A DNA stretch of 64,000 nt from Paraburkholderia ultramafica (GCF_902859915.1 NZ_CADIKK010000035.1:1-64000), one strand, 5' to 3'. Counted from the stretch's first letter, positions 1 through 9,077 are shown. Made by a program: numbers and translations. The notes: generated by a model not told the origin, from the sequence alone.

Positions 1-117
1 CGCCCACACTTATCGGCTGTTAATTTTTAAAGATCGATCCGCCAACTTCGCCGCACCCGTTTCAACCACCCGGCACCGCTTCGTTCTGCGTCGCTGCATC
101 AGCAGCAGAGAGATGAG
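1..117 (-). other. rRNA operon leader (5' part, runs off left edge)
   Basis: Read on the minus strand, positions 37-1 carry the sequence GATCTTTAAAAATT followed by CAGCCGATAAGTGTGGGCG. This matches the boxA-like leader found just upstream of 16S rRNA genes in beta- and gamma-proteobacteria. A strong promoter lies directly upstream (118-146). The 16S gene itself should begin beyond the left edge and is not visible. The assignment rests on the recognised leader motif and promoter geometry, not on any mature rRNA sequence. Confidence 0.75.
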
Positions 118-146
118 ATTATGAAGGCTCTTTTTCGTTTCGTCAA
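118..146 (-). promoter_or_regulatory. rRNA operon promoter
   Basis: On the minus strand there is a -35 box TTGACG (146-141), a 17-bp spacer and a -10 box CATAAT (123-118). An A-rich tract that could act as an UP element lies just upstream of the -35 box. Position and strength fit a stable-RNA promoter feeding the leader at 117-1. Confidence 0.72.
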
Positions 147-290
147 CAACATTTTTTCGCTTTCGCTTAAAACCCTGTCGACGCTACGGCCGCTGGTTTC
201 CGCTGCGGCCCTCGTTCGCAAACGAGGAGGCGAATAGTAGGCGAACATCAGCCCTGTGACAAGCGTTTGGCGGAATCATTTCTTGCCGAC

Positions 291-1556
291 TCACTTGCGG
301 GTTGAGTTCACGACAGCGTCCACAGGAACCGCTGCGGCCATTGCGGCATAACCGGCATCGCTAGGATGAATGTGATCGCCACTGTCGAGAGCGCGTTGCA
401 GGCGGTCCGGTTGCGCCCGGTCTCGCAGCGCCGCGTCGAAATCCACTACGCCGTCGAAAGCGTGGCTGGTTCGAATCCATTGGTTGACGGCCAGCCGGAT
501 GCTTTCCCGCTCCGCCGGCAGCGACGCCGGCGTCAACGTTGCGCCGAACACCTTCACGCCGGCGTGTCGCGCGACGGCGATCAGCCGCTGATACCCGGCG
601 ATCAGGTCGGCAGCCGTCACCGGGGTGTGCGGGAAGTCGCAGTCTAGACCGTTGCGAGGCGGCATCGCCGCGAAATTGATGTCGTTGATGCCGATCAGCA
701 AAATTGCTGTCTTGACGCCCGGACGCCGCAAAGCGTCGCGGTCGAAGCGGCTCTCAAGAGCGTCGCCATAGCAAGGGGAGTCGCTCAGCAGCCGATTCCC
801 ACTGATGCCGAGATTGACGACCGCGATCGAACGATCGCCGGACAGCCGACGAGCCAGCGCGTCAGGCCAGCGACGATTCTGATTCAGGCTGGAGCGCATG
901 CCGTCGGTGATCGAATCGCCAATCGCGGCGACCGCAGCCGATGAAGAGGCCGCCTCCACCGACAACCCCGTCACCCACACATATTGCGTAAACCGACCCC
1001 GAAATGCTTCGGCAGAAGCGTCGGCAGCATGATTGCCCGGCGTAGAAACGTAGTTCACCTGGTTCGACACACGGTGCCACGCCGCAATCCGTTGTTCCGG
1101 TCCCATGAACGCGCTGATTGCATACGGCGCGCCTTCGGCGATCTCGATAGCGACCGGGTCGCTGTCCAATTCCCCGCCGGCCGGAACACTGACGGCGCTC
1201 TTGCCGCCGAACGTCACGCGCGCCGCGCCGTTACCGACAACAGCCGCGCCGCCCGCCGAACGCGCGATGCGCAAGTCCTCGATGACAAGCGGAGTCTTGC
1301 CGTACTCATTACTCAGGTGGACTCGCGCGGACTTTCCCGACAACGTCGGATAAACAATCTGGCGAATGGTGCGGCCGGCGACTTCCGGTGCGCGGTACAA
1401 CGGCGGCAAATCGGCCCGCTGCGGAATGGGTTGCAGCGCCGTCGCCCATGCGGCGACCCAGTGCGCAGGGGCGTCGGCGGCGAAAACAGTCGAGGAAACA
1501 GCAAATTGGGCAAGCAGCGCCGCGCCGCATGCGGCAGCCAGGGTGCGAATGGTCAT
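291..1556 (-). CDS. SGNH/GDSL-family hydrolase, secreted
   Basis: A 421-residue protein, probably an esterase or lipase-like hydrolase exported to the periplasm or outside. The start chosen (MTIRTLAAAC) gives a typical signal peptide ending near VFAADA; the 31 codons upstream in frame are Arg-rich and unlikely to be coding. The four SGNH blocks are visible: GDSITDG with nucleophile Ser about 215, a Gly in GISGNR, GINDI, and DHIHP with catalytic Asp about 394 and His about 397. The substrate cannot be told from sequence. The gene stands alone on the minus strand between the rRNA leader and the FAD dehydrogenase, whose stop is 90 bp upstream of this start. Confidence 0.88.
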   Translation of the reverse strand: MTIRTLAAACGAALLAQFAVSSTVFAADAPAHWVAAWATALQPIPQRADLPPLYRAPEVAGRTIRQIVYPTLSGKSARVHLSNEYGKTPLVIEDLRIARSAGGAAVVGNGAARVTFGGKSAVSVPAGGELDSDPVAIEIAEGAPYAISAFMGPEQRIAAWHRVSNQVNYVSTPGNHAADASAEAFRGRFTQYVWVTGLSVEAASSSAAVAAIGDSITDGMRSSLNQNRRWPDALARRLSGDRSIAVVNLGISGNRLLSDSPCYGDALESRFDRDALRRPGVKTAILLIGINDINFAAMPPRNGLDCDFPHTPVTAADLIAGYQRLIAVARHAGVKVFGATLTPASLPAERESIRLAVNQWIRTSHAFDGVVDFDAALRDRAQPDRLQRALDSGDHIHPSDAGYAAMAAAVPVDAVVNSTRK

Positions 1557-1645
1557 TCGGGAGGTCGGTTCGAGGCCAAACGAGCATTGTGCCCGATCGC
1601 GACGGCAATCGCGGGCGGCCACAAACGCACTGCGCCCGTTCCAAC

Positions 1646-3268
1646 TCAAGCTGCCTGCGCTCCGGTCATTTTCAACGCAAGCGCTTCAGCGACTTCGATT
1701 CCGTCGATCGCCGCCGAGTAGATCCCGCCGGCATACCCAGCTCCCTCGCCCGCTGGATACAAACCCTCGACGTTCATGCTCTGATAGTCATCCCGGCGAC
1801 GCACACGAATCGGCGACGACGTTCTCGTTTCGACGCCCGTCAACACCGCGTCATGCATCGCAAAGCCCGCGATCTTCTTGTCCATCTGCGGCAGCGCTTC
1901 GCGAATTGCCTCGATCACGTAATCGGGCAGCGCGGTACTGAGATCGGTCGGATGCACGCCGGGTTTATAAGACGGCACCACCGAACCCAGCGACGTGGAC
2001 GGCCGGCCGGCGATAAAGTCGCCGACCAACTGGCCCGGCGCCATATAGTGGCCGCCGCCAAGCTCGAACGCCCGCTCTTCCCATTTGCGCTGAAAAGCGA
2101 TGCCGGCGAGAGGACCGCCCGGGTAGTCGTCCGGTGTAATGCCGACCACAATCCCCGCATTGGCATTGCGCTCCGCCCGCGAGTACTGGCTCATCCCGTT
2201 GGTGACCACGCGCCCGGGCTCGGAAGTCGCCGCCACCACCGTGCCACCCGGGCACATGCAGAAGCTGTACACCGCGCGTCCGTTGCTGCAGTGATGCACC
2301 ACCTTATAGTCGGCGGCGCCCAGCTGTTTGTGACCGGCAAATTTGCCGAAACGGCTGCGATCGATCAAACCCTGCGGATGCTCGATCCGGAAGCCGAGCG
2401 AAAACGGCTTCGCTTCGATATAGACGCCGCGGTCGTTCAGCATCTGGAAGGTGTCGCGCGCGCTGTGGCCGACCGCCAGCACGACATGATCGCAGCGCAG
2501 CGTCTCGCCGGTCGACAGCTTCAACCCGCGCACCTTGCCGCCGTCGATTTCAATATCGTCGACGCGGGTTTCAAAGCGCACCTCGCCGCCCAGTTCGTGG
2601 ATGGTCGCGCGCATCTTTTCAACCATGCTGACGAGACGGAACGTGCCGATATGGGGCCGGCTCAGATACAGAATGTCCTCCGGCGCGCCGGCCCGGACGA
2701 ATTCGTCGAGCACCTTGCGGCCGTAGTGCTTCGGGTCCTTGATCTGGCTGTACAGCTTGCCGTCCGAGAACGTGCCCGCGCCGCCCTCGCCGAACTGCAC
2801 GTTCGACTCAGGATTGAGCACCGACTTGCGCCACAGCCCGAAGGTGTCTTTGGTGCGCTCGCGCACGGCCTTGCCGCGTTCGAGGATGATCGGCCGGAAG
2901 CCCATCTGCGCGAGGATCAATCCGGCAAACAGGCCGCACGGCCCCATGCCGATCACGACCGGGCGCAACGCGGTCAATGGCGCCGGCGCTTTGGCGACGA
3001 ACCGGTAGGTCATGTCCGGCGTCACGCCGCAATGCGGCACGTCGGCGAGCCGCTTGAGGGCGGCGGCTTCATCCGTTACCTCGACATCGACGATGTAAGT
3101 GAGCTTGATGTCGGCGCGTTTGCGCGCGTCGTGCGCGCGGCGAAACACGGTGTATCGGATGAGCCCATCTTCAGCCACACCGAGTTCCGCGAGGCGTGCA
3201 CGGACGGCCGCGTCGAGGTCGCTCTCGGGATGATCGAGCGGGAGTTTGATTTCGCTTAGACGTAACAT
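1646..3268 (-). CDS. NAD(P)/FAD-dependent oxidoreductase (COG2509-like)
   Basis: A 540-residue flavoprotein. The N-terminal ~90 residues (MLRLSEIKLPLDH...) form the small domain typical of this family. It is followed by a dinucleotide-binding fold with the motif GMGPCGLFAGL and a C-terminal FAD-binding stretch around GLYPAGEGAGYAGGI. The family is conserved and loosely called uncharacterised FAD-dependent dehydrogenase, so the physiological substrate is unknown. The start at 3268 is preferred over the in-frame Met 39 bp upstream because it matches the family N-terminus. It is transcribed away from the divergent paa operon. Confidence 0.85.
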   Translation of the reverse strand: MLRLSEIKLPLDHPESDLDAAVRARLAELGVAEDGLIRYTVFRRAHDARKRADIKLTYIVDVEVTDEAAALKRLADVPHCGVTPDMTYRFVAKAPAPLTALRPVVIGMGPCGLFAGLILAQMGFRPIILERGKAVRERTKDTFGLWRKSVLNPESNVQFGEGGAGTFSDGKLYSQIKDPKHYGRKVLDEFVRAGAPEDILYLSRPHIGTFRLVSMVEKMRATIHELGGEVRFETRVDDIEIDGGKVRGLKLSTGETLRCDHVVLAVGHSARDTFQMLNDRGVYIEAKPFSLGFRIEHPQGLIDRSRFGKFAGHKQLGAADYKVVHHCSNGRAVYSFCMCPGGTVVAATSEPGRVVTNGMSQYSRAERNANAGIVVGITPDDYPGGPLAGIAFQRKWEERAFELGGGHYMAPGQLVGDFIAGRPSTSLGSVVPSYKPGVHPTDLSTALPDYVIEAIREALPQMDKKIAGFAMHDAVLTGVETRTSSPIRVRRRDDYQSMNVEGLYPAGEGAGYAGGIYSAAIDGIEVAEALALKMTGAQAA

Positions 3269-3416
3269 GAGTACCGGGGATGCGGGAAGGCCGCAAATCG
3301 CGACCAATTCGCAATTTTATAGGTTAAGTGTCGGCACGGGGCGGCGGTGCTGACGAAACGCCACCGCAACGGAACCGCGCCGCCCCTATCAGCGTGATCG
3401 ACCAGCCTCAAAAAAT

Positions 3417-3447
3417 TTATTAACCGACCGGTCGGTTGGTTTATACT
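3417..3447 (+). promoter_or_regulatory. paa operon promoter with PaaR-type palindromic operator
   Basis: A perfect 16-bp palindrome AACCGACCGGTCGGTT occupies 3422-3437. It lies between a weak -35 (TTAACC, 3420-3425) and a -10 TATACT (3442-3447), 37 bp before the paaA start. TetR-family repressors of phenylacetate catabolism in beta-proteobacteria bind ACCGACCGGTCGGT-like sites, and a TetR gene of that kind sits at the end of this operon. Binding is inferred. Confidence 0.8.
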
Positions 3448-3483
3448 GTGCCAACACAAACAACTTCCGCAGAGAGCGTCCTC

Positions 3484-4482
3484 ATGTACACGCAATCCCT
3501 GGATATCCCCGGCAATGTCGCTCCGCTCGATGCGGTCGCGAATTCGCCCGAACAGGCGCAATTCGATGCGGTCATGGCCGCCGACGGCAAGATCGAGGCT
3601 CAGGACTGGATGCCTGACGCGTACCGCAAGACACTGGTACGGCAAATCTCGCAGCACGCGCATTCGGAAATCGTCGGCATGCTGCCGGAGGGCAACTGGA
3701 TCACGCGCGCCCCCAGCCTGAAGCGCAAAGCGATTCTGCTCGCCAAAGTGCAGGACGAAGCCGGCCACGGCCTCTATCTATATAGCGCGGCCGAAACGCT
3801 CGGCGTGTCGCGCGATCAATTGATCGCCGCACTGCACGCGGGCAAGGCCAAATATTCGAGCATCTTCAATTACCCCACGCCCACGTGGGCTGACGTCGGC
3901 GTGATCGGCTGGCTGGTCGACGGCGCGGCGATCATGAACCAGATCCCGCTGTGCCGCTGCACGTACGGCCCGTACGCCCGCGCGATGATCCGCATCTGCA
4001 AGGAAGAGTCGTTCCACCAGCGCCAGGGTTTCGACGCGCTGATGTCGATGATGTCCGGCACCGACGCGCAACGTGAATTGGTCCAGCAGGCCGTGAATCG
4101 CTGGTGGTGGCCGGTGCTGATGATGTTCGGCCCGAGCGACAAGGACTCGATCCATAGCAATCAGTCGTCGAAATGGGGTATCAAGCGCATCTCCAACGAC
4201 GACCTGCGCCAGAAATTCGTCGACGCCACCGTCGACCAGGCCAAGGTGCTCGGCGTCACGCTGCCGGACCCGGACCTGAAATGGAACGAGGCGCGCCGCC
4301 ATCACGACTACGGCGACATCGACTGGGAAGAGTTCTGGCGTGTTGTGAACGGCGACGGCCCATGCAACCGCGAGCGCCTCGCCACCCGCGTCAAAGCTCA
4401 CAACGACGGCGCCTGGGTGCGCGAAGCCGCCCTCGCCCACGCCGAAAAGCAGCGCCAGCGCGCACAACAGCACGCCGCCTGA
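3484..4482 (+). CDS. paaA: 1,2-phenylacetyl-CoA epoxidase subunit PaaA
   Basis: The catalytic subunit of the di-iron phenylacetyl-CoA monooxygenase, which epoxidises the ring of phenylacetyl-CoA in aerobic phenylacetate degradation in the cytoplasm. At 332 residues it has the family length, and it shows the di-iron helical pattern: VQDEAGHGLYLY in the first half and CKEESFHQRQGFD near residue 175. The start MYTQSLD is chosen over an upstream in-frame GTG that lies inside the operator. It is the first gene of paaABCDE and is probably repressed by PaaR through the palindrome at 3422-3437. Confidence 0.97.
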   Translation: MYTQSLDIPGNVAPLDAVANSPEQAQFDAVMAADGKIEAQDWMPDAYRKTLVRQISQHAHSEIVGMLPEGNWITRAPSLKRKAILLAKVQDEAGHGLYLYSAAETLGVSRDQLIAALHAGKAKYSSIFNYPTPTWADVGVIGWLVDGAAIMNQIPLCRCTYGPYARAMIRICKEESFHQRQGFDALMSMMSGTDAQRELVQQAVNRWWWPVLMMFGPSDKDSIHSNQSSKWGIKRISNDDLRQKFVDATVDQAKVLGVTLPDPDLKWNEARRHHDYGDIDWEEFWRVVNGDGPCNRERLATRVKAHNDGAWVREAALAHAEKQRQRAQQHAA

Positions 4483-4520
4483 TAAGCGCGGCGCGTCACG
4501 CTAAGAATCAGGAGATAGCA

Positions 4521-4805
4521 ATGAACAAGGAATGGCCGATTTGGGAAGTCTTCGTGCGCAGCAAGCAGGGGCTCGACCATAAACACTGCGGCAGTCTGCA
4601 CGCCGCCGACGCGCCGATGGCGCTGCGCATGGCGCGCGACGTCTACACGCGCCGCCAGGAAGGAGTCAGCATCTGGGTGGTGCCGTCGTCGGCGATCACG
4701 GCGTCCGCGCCGGAAGACAAGGCGGAGCTGTTCGAACCGGCTGGCGACAAGATTTACCGCCATCCGACGTTCTACACGCTCCCCGACGAAGTCAACCACA
4801 TGTAA
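4521..4805 (+). CDS. paaB: 1,2-phenylacetyl-CoA epoxidase subunit PaaB
   Basis: A 94-residue small subunit of the phenylacetyl-CoA epoxidase, needed for the active complex but without the di-iron site. The protein begins MNKEWPIWEVFVRSKQGLDH, a typical PaaB N-terminus. The ribosome site CAGGAGA lies 7 bases before the ATG. It is 38 bp after paaA and 6 bp before paaC, consistent with one transcript. Confidence 0.95.
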   Translation: MNKEWPIWEVFVRSKQGLDHKHCGSLHAADAPMALRMARDVYTRRQEGVSIWVVPSSAITASAPEDKAELFEPAGDKIYRHPTFYTLPDEVNHM

Positions 4806-4811
4806 GCGGCC

Positions 4812-5615
4812 ATGGACATCACGCCCCAACATCTCCAATACGTGCTGCGCCTCGCGGATAACGCGCTGATCCTCGGTCAGCGCAATACCGAGTGGTCCGG
4901 CCACGGCCCGATCCTCGAAGAGGATATCGCGCTGTCGAACATGAGCCTCGATCTGATCGGCCAGGCACGCCTGCTTTACACGCACGCCGCCGCGCTCGAG
5001 CAGCAGCTCAACGGCAAGCGCCGCACGGAAGACGACTACGCGTACTTCCGCGCCGAACGCGAATTCGGCAACTACACGCTGGCCGAGTTGCCGCATTACG
5101 GCCCGCTGTGCGGCACCGCGCAAGCCGAAAAGGACTACGCGGTCACGATCGTGCGCAATTTTCTGTACTCGGCGTTAATGGCGCATCTCTGGACCGCGTT
5201 GACGACCTCCACCGACGAGCAGCTGGCGGCGATCGCGTCGAAGTCGATCAAGGAAACCAGCTATCACGTGCACCACGCAAGCGAGTGGCTGGTCCGTTTC
5301 GGCGACGGCACCGAGGAATCGCACCGCCGCGCGCAAGCCGCGCTGGACTACCTCCTGCCGTACACGCGCGAGTTTTTCAGCACGGACGCAGTCGAAGAGA
5401 CGATCGCCGCGGCCGGCATCGGCCCGCGGACGTCGGATCTCGAAGCGGCATGGCTCGACGACGTGCGCGCCACGCTCGACGAAGCCACGTTGACGCTACC
5501 CGAAGCGGTCAAGCACATCACAACCGGCAAGCACGGCGAACATTCCGAGCACATGGGCTTCGTACTGGCCGAAATGCAGAGTCTCGCGCGCCAGCATCCC
5601 GGCGCCACCTGGTAA
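4812..5615 (+). CDS. paaC: 1,2-phenylacetyl-CoA epoxidase subunit PaaC
   Basis: A 267-residue structural partner of PaaA in the epoxidase heterodimer; it keeps the ferritin-like fold but lost the catalytic iron. Recognised by the N-terminal pattern LADNALILGQRN and the helix KETSYHVHHASEWL near residue 150. The length matches the family. It lies 6 bp after paaB and 7 bp before paaD, in the paa operon. Confidence 0.96.
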   Translation: MDITPQHLQYVLRLADNALILGQRNTEWSGHGPILEEDIALSNMSLDLIGQARLLYTHAAALEQQLNGKRRTEDDYAYFRAEREFGNYTLAELPHYGPLCGTAQAEKDYAVTIVRNFLYSALMAHLWTALTTSTDEQLAAIASKSIKETSYHVHHASEWLVRFGDGTEESHRRAQAALDYLLPYTREFFSTDAVEETIAAAGIGPRTSDLEAAWLDDVRATLDEATLTLPEAVKHITTGKHGEHSEHMGFVLAEMQSLARQHPGATW

Positions 5616-5622
5616 TCCGACG

Positions 5623-6165
5623 ATGACGACCTCGACTGCCACACACACGGCCGACGCCGCGCTCGAACGCGCCTGGGCGGTACTTGAAACGGTGCCCGAC
5701 CCGGAGATCCCGGTGGTGTCGATTCGCGAACTCGGCATTCTGCGCGACGTGCGTCGCGCCGCCGACGGCACGCTCGAAGTCGTGATCACGCCGACCTATT
5801 CCGGTTGCCCCGCGATGTCGCAGATTGCCGAGGACGTCGCCCATGCGCTCGACGTGGCGGAACTCAAGCCGTTCCGGGTCGCCACCGTGCTCGCGCCCGC
5901 CTGGACCACCGACTGGATGACCGCCGACGCCCGCGAGAAGCTGCGTGCCTACGGCATCGCGCCGCCCACGGGCAACTGCGGTTCGGCCGCGGCGTCGCGG
6001 GAAAAAGTGCTGCGCTTCATGCCACGGGCGTTGCCGGCGCCGTCCTGTCCTCGTTGCGGCTCGGCGCATACCGAGCGTCTCGCGCAATTCGGTTCGACCG
6101 CCTGCAAGGCCTTGTACCGCTGCCTCGACTGCCGCGAACCCTTCGACTACTTCAAACCATACTGA
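5623..6165 (+). CDS. paaD: 1,2-phenylacetyl-CoA epoxidase subunit PaaD (MIP18/DUF59 plus Zn-ribbon)
   Basis: A 180-residue protein. Residues ~15-95 form a DUF59/MIP18-type Fe-S assembly domain (VPDPEIPVVSIRELGILR, TYSGCPAM). The C-terminus carries two CxxC pairs (CPRCGS and CLDC) typical of PaaD, which is thought to help mature the iron-sulphur or di-iron centres of the epoxidase. Its stop lies one base before the paaE start, implying translational coupling. Confidence 0.94.
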   Translation: MTTSTATHTADAALERAWAVLETVPDPEIPVVSIRELGILRDVRRAADGTLEVVITPTYSGCPAMSQIAEDVAHALDVAELKPFRVATVLAPAWTTDWMTADAREKLRAYGIAPPTGNCGSAAASREKVLRFMPRALPAPSCPRCGSAHTERLAQFGSTACKALYRCLDCREPFDYFKPY

Positions 6166-6166
6166 T

Positions 6167-7255
6167 ATGGCCACCCCGCAATTTCATCCGCTGCGTATCC
6201 GCGAAGTGCGGCCCGAAACCGCCGACGCGGTCTCGGTCGCCTTCGAAGTCCCGGTCGAGCTGCGCGACCACTATCGCTTCACGCAAGGCCAGTTCGTCAC
6301 GCTGAAGACGCACATCGACGGTGAAGAAACGCGCCGTTCGTATTCGATCTGCGTCGGCGTCACCGACTACGATCGCGATGGCGAGCTGCGCATCGGCATC
6401 AAGCGCGTGCGCGGCGGGCGTTTCTCGAACTTCGCCTTCGACACGCTGCAGCCCGGCCACACGATCGACGTGATGACGCCGGACGGCCGCTTCTTCACCC
6501 ATCTGAACGCCGATCAGGGCCAGCAGTACCTCGCGTTTTCGGGCGGCTCGGGCATTACGCCGGTGTTGGCGATCATCAAGACGACGCTCGAAGTCGAACC
6601 GCGCAGCACCTTCACGCTCATATACGGCAACCGCAGCGTCGATCAGATCATGTTCGCGGAAGAACTCGAAGATCTGAAGAACCGCTTCATGAACCGCTTC
6701 GTGCTCTATCACGTGCTGTCCGACGATCTGCAGGACGTGGAGTTGTTCAACGGCGTGCTCGACCAGCAGAAGTGCGCGGCCTTCCTCGAAAATCTGCTGC
6801 CGGCCGACGCGATCGACGAAGCCTTCATCTGCGGCCCCGGCCCGATGATGGACGCAGCCGAAGCTGCATTGAAAGCCGCCGGCGTGCCGTCGGAAAAGGT
6901 TCACGTGGAGCGCTTCGGTTCGCCGCTGCCGCAGGCGGGCGTGCCGCCGGTCGAGATCACCGAAGACACTCCGGCCGCCGACCTCGAAATCGTGCTCGAT
7001 GGAAAGCGGCGCAAGCTGCGCCTGCCGTATCAGGGCGTGAGCGTGCTCGACGTCGGCCTGCGTGCCGGCCTCGCGCTACCGTACGCTTGCAAGGGCGGCG
7101 TCTGCTGCACCTGTCGCGCGAAGGTGCTGGAAGGCGAAGTGAAGATGGAAAAGAACTACACGCTCGAAGAACACGAAATCCGTGACGGTTTCGTGCTGAC
7201 TTGCCAATGCCATCCGGTCAGCGATCGTGTGGTGGTGAGCTACGACGAACGCTGA
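6167..7255 (+). CDS. paaE: 1,2-phenylacetyl-CoA epoxidase reductase PaaE
   Basis: A 362-residue reductase that passes electrons from NAD(P)H through FAD and a [2Fe-2S] centre to PaaA. The N-terminal ferredoxin-reductase part shows the FAD motif RRSYSICVG and the nucleotide-binding motif AFSGGSGITPVL. The C-terminal plant-type ferredoxin has CKGGVCCTC starting at Cys308 and a last Cys in VLTCQCHP. The start MATPQFHPL directly follows the paaD stop. It is the last structural gene before a hairpin terminator at 7325. Confidence 0.96.
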   Translation: MATPQFHPLRIREVRPETADAVSVAFEVPVELRDHYRFTQGQFVTLKTHIDGEETRRSYSICVGVTDYDRDGELRIGIKRVRGGRFSNFAFDTLQPGHTIDVMTPDGRFFTHLNADQGQQYLAFSGGSGITPVLAIIKTTLEVEPRSTFTLIYGNRSVDQIMFAEELEDLKNRFMNRFVLYHVLSDDLQDVELFNGVLDQQKCAAFLENLLPADAIDEAFICGPGPMMDAAEAALKAAGVPSEKVHVERFGSPLPQAGVPPVEITEDTPAADLEIVLDGKRRKLRLPYQGVSVLDVGLRAGLALPYACKGGVCCTCRAKVLEGEVKMEKNYTLEEHEIRDGFVLTCQCHPVSDRVVVSYDER

Positions 7256-7324
7256 ACGAGGCGCGGCGGACGGCCCATGCGGCGTCCGCGACGCTTTCAG
7301 CAGGTCGGCGATGCGCTTACACTA

Positions 7325-7373
7325 GGGGCCGCTCGCGATCGGACGTCTGTTCCGGTCGACGAGCGGCCCCTTT
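7325..7373 (+). terminator. Rho-independent terminator after paaE
   Basis: An 11-bp stem GGGGCCGCTCG / CGAGCGGCCCC (7325-7335 with 7360-7370), followed by TTTCGTT. The loop is 24 nt, so termination may be partial and allow read-through into the DUF1835 gene and paaR. Confidence 0.65.
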
Positions 7374-7400
7374 CGTTATTGCCACAGCAAACCACCGCCA

Positions 7401-8213
7401 ATGAGCACGATCCACCTCACCAACGGCGATGTCGCCGCCGAGTCACTGCGCACCGCACTCCACGAAGCCGGCCGCGACGATCGCGTGCACGCGCTGCGGG
7501 ACGATCTGGCAGTCGGCCCGTTACGCGGCATCGACGACGTGCCGGACGTGCGCGCGGACTTCTGGGATCGCGTCAGCGCGGACACCCGCCGTGATTTCCT
7601 GCGGGAATTCCGCGAGCAGGCAGCGGCGCTGGACAACATCGCGCGCGGCGAAGCGAATCTGGTGGTCTGGCACGGCGAAAGCGCGGCGGATCAATTGATG
7701 CTGCGCCGCGTGTGCTATCACCTGCGCAACAGCCCGCAGCGCCTGAACGAGGTGCGTCTGTCGATTCGCGACCTCACCGATCCGGGCGCGTGGGCGCACA
7801 GCCGCAAAGATCGCGCGACGTCGGTCGGCATGTTCGCGCCGGCTGTGTTGCAAGCCCGTTTGCCTGATGCCGCGCCGATTTCCGTGCTGCGCATCAGCCG
7901 GCTCGCGCTCGAATGGCAGGAAGCCAAACACGCGAACGGCGAGACGCGGCGCTGGCGCGACAACACCTTCACGAGCGGCAGCTTCGCCGATCTGGACGCG
8001 CTGATTCTCGGGCACATCACCGAAGACTGGCAGCCCGCCGCGCGCGTCGCCGCTGAACTGATGGCAGCCGAACTCTGCTTTCTGGTCAGCGACAGCGTCG
8101 TGCTGTGGCGCCTGCGTGAAATGGCCGCGACGCGGCGCATCAAGCTGCGCGGCGATGCCAGCGCATGGCGTACGCTGGAGTTGTGCGCGGCGCTCGCCCC
8201 CTGCCCAAACTAA
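7401..8213 (+). CDS. DUF1835 (plus DUF3658-like C-terminus) protein of the paa locus
   Basis: A 270-residue protein of unknown function. The N-terminus MSTIHLTNGDVAAESL and the stretch ALRDDLAVGPL are typical of DUF1835, and the C-terminal half fits DUF3658. No catalytic motif is known to me. It lies between paaE and paaR on the same strand, 14 bp before paaR. I recall this placement as conserved in Burkholderia, which suggests a linked but undefined role. It is separated from paaE by a hairpin. Confidence 0.82.
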   Translation: MSTIHLTNGDVAAESLRTALHEAGRDDRVHALRDDLAVGPLRGIDDVPDVRADFWDRVSADTRRDFLREFREQAAALDNIARGEANLVVWHGESAADQLMLRRVCYHLRNSPQRLNEVRLSIRDLTDPGAWAHSRKDRATSVGMFAPAVLQARLPDAAPISVLRISRLALEWQEAKHANGETRRWRDNTFTSGSFADLDALILGHITEDWQPAARVAAELMAAELCFLVSDSVVLWRLREMAATRRIKLRGDASAWRTLELCAALAPCPN

Positions 8214-8227
8214 TAAAACTGACGACT

Positions 8228-8839
8228 ATGGCCCGCACCCGAGCCCCCGACCACGAAACCCAACGCGAGCAGATTCTCGAACTGGCGGCGGCGAAATTCG
8301 CCCAGACCAGCTATCCCAGCACGTCGATGGCCGATCTCGCCGCAGCGAGCGGCACGTCGAAAGCGCGCCTGTACCACTACTACGCGAGCAAGGAAGCGAT
8401 CCTGTTCGATTTGCTGGATCGCTACACGAAGCGGCTGATGCTGATCATCGCCGAGGTGGAAGGCGCCAGCCAGCGGCGCGGACTCACCGAGCGGGAAACC
8501 TTCGCCGAGCTGATCCGGGCGTTTCTGTCCGAGTATGAAACGTCGCACACCCGGCACGTCGCACTGCTCAATGACGTGAAGTATCTGGTCGACACCCAGC
8601 GCGAGGTAATCCTGAACCGTCAGCGCGACGTGGTCGCGGCTTTCGCGCGGCAGTTGGCGCGCGCTTATCCGGAACGCGCGACCCGCGAAAACCAGACCGC
8701 CCTCACGATGATGGTGTTCGGCATGATCAACTGGACGTTCACCTGGCTCAAGCCGGACGGGCGGATGGGCTACCGTGAATTCGCCGAACAGGTGGTCGGC
8801 ATGGTGGAGCACGGTTTGAGCACGGTCCCGACAAAATGA
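8228..8839 (+). CDS. paaR: TetR-family transcriptional regulator of phenylacetate genes
   Basis: A 203-residue TetR-type repressor. The N-terminal helix-turn-helix spans about residues 15-60 (QREQILELAAAKF, TSMADLAAASG, KARLYHYYASKEAIL), followed by a ligand domain. By position at the end of the paa cluster and the palindrome before paaA, it is very probably PaaR, which releases DNA when phenylacetyl-CoA binds. The start MARTRAPD is preferred over the in-frame start 63 bp upstream that overlaps the DUF1835 gene. Confidence 0.88.
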   Translation: MARTRAPDHETQREQILELAAAKFAQTSYPSTSMADLAAASGTSKARLYHYYASKEAILFDLLDRYTKRLMLIIAEVEGASQRRGLTERETFAELIRAFLSEYETSHTRHVALLNDVKYLVDTQREVILNRQRDVVAAFARQLARAYPERATRENQTALTMMVFGMINWTFTWLKPDGRMGYREFAEQVVGMVEHGLSTVPTK

Positions 8840-9077
8840 CGCAAAGCAGCAACATTCAGAACAGATATCCGCCCAGAATGGTGAGCGTGCGGCATCGTGT
8901 TACGAACGCTTGTTCAGTTTGTTTTTTCTTTTAAATCAATGATGTAAAAATAGGGCGCGAATTTTTAGGTATCTTCTTCAGTATTTGATACGGGTTTTCC
9001 CTAGTGATCGACTCCGCTTTCCGCTAAAATCGGTTTTGCGGTGCACCAAGCCGCTCGACTAAAAGGAGAACCCGACC

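Noticed and set aside
984..3259. Long plus-strand frames opposite the SGNH hydrolase and FAD dehydrogenase genes
   Set aside because: They are antisense shadows in GC-rich DNA, Arg-rich and without domains, while the minus-strand genes show clear motifs.
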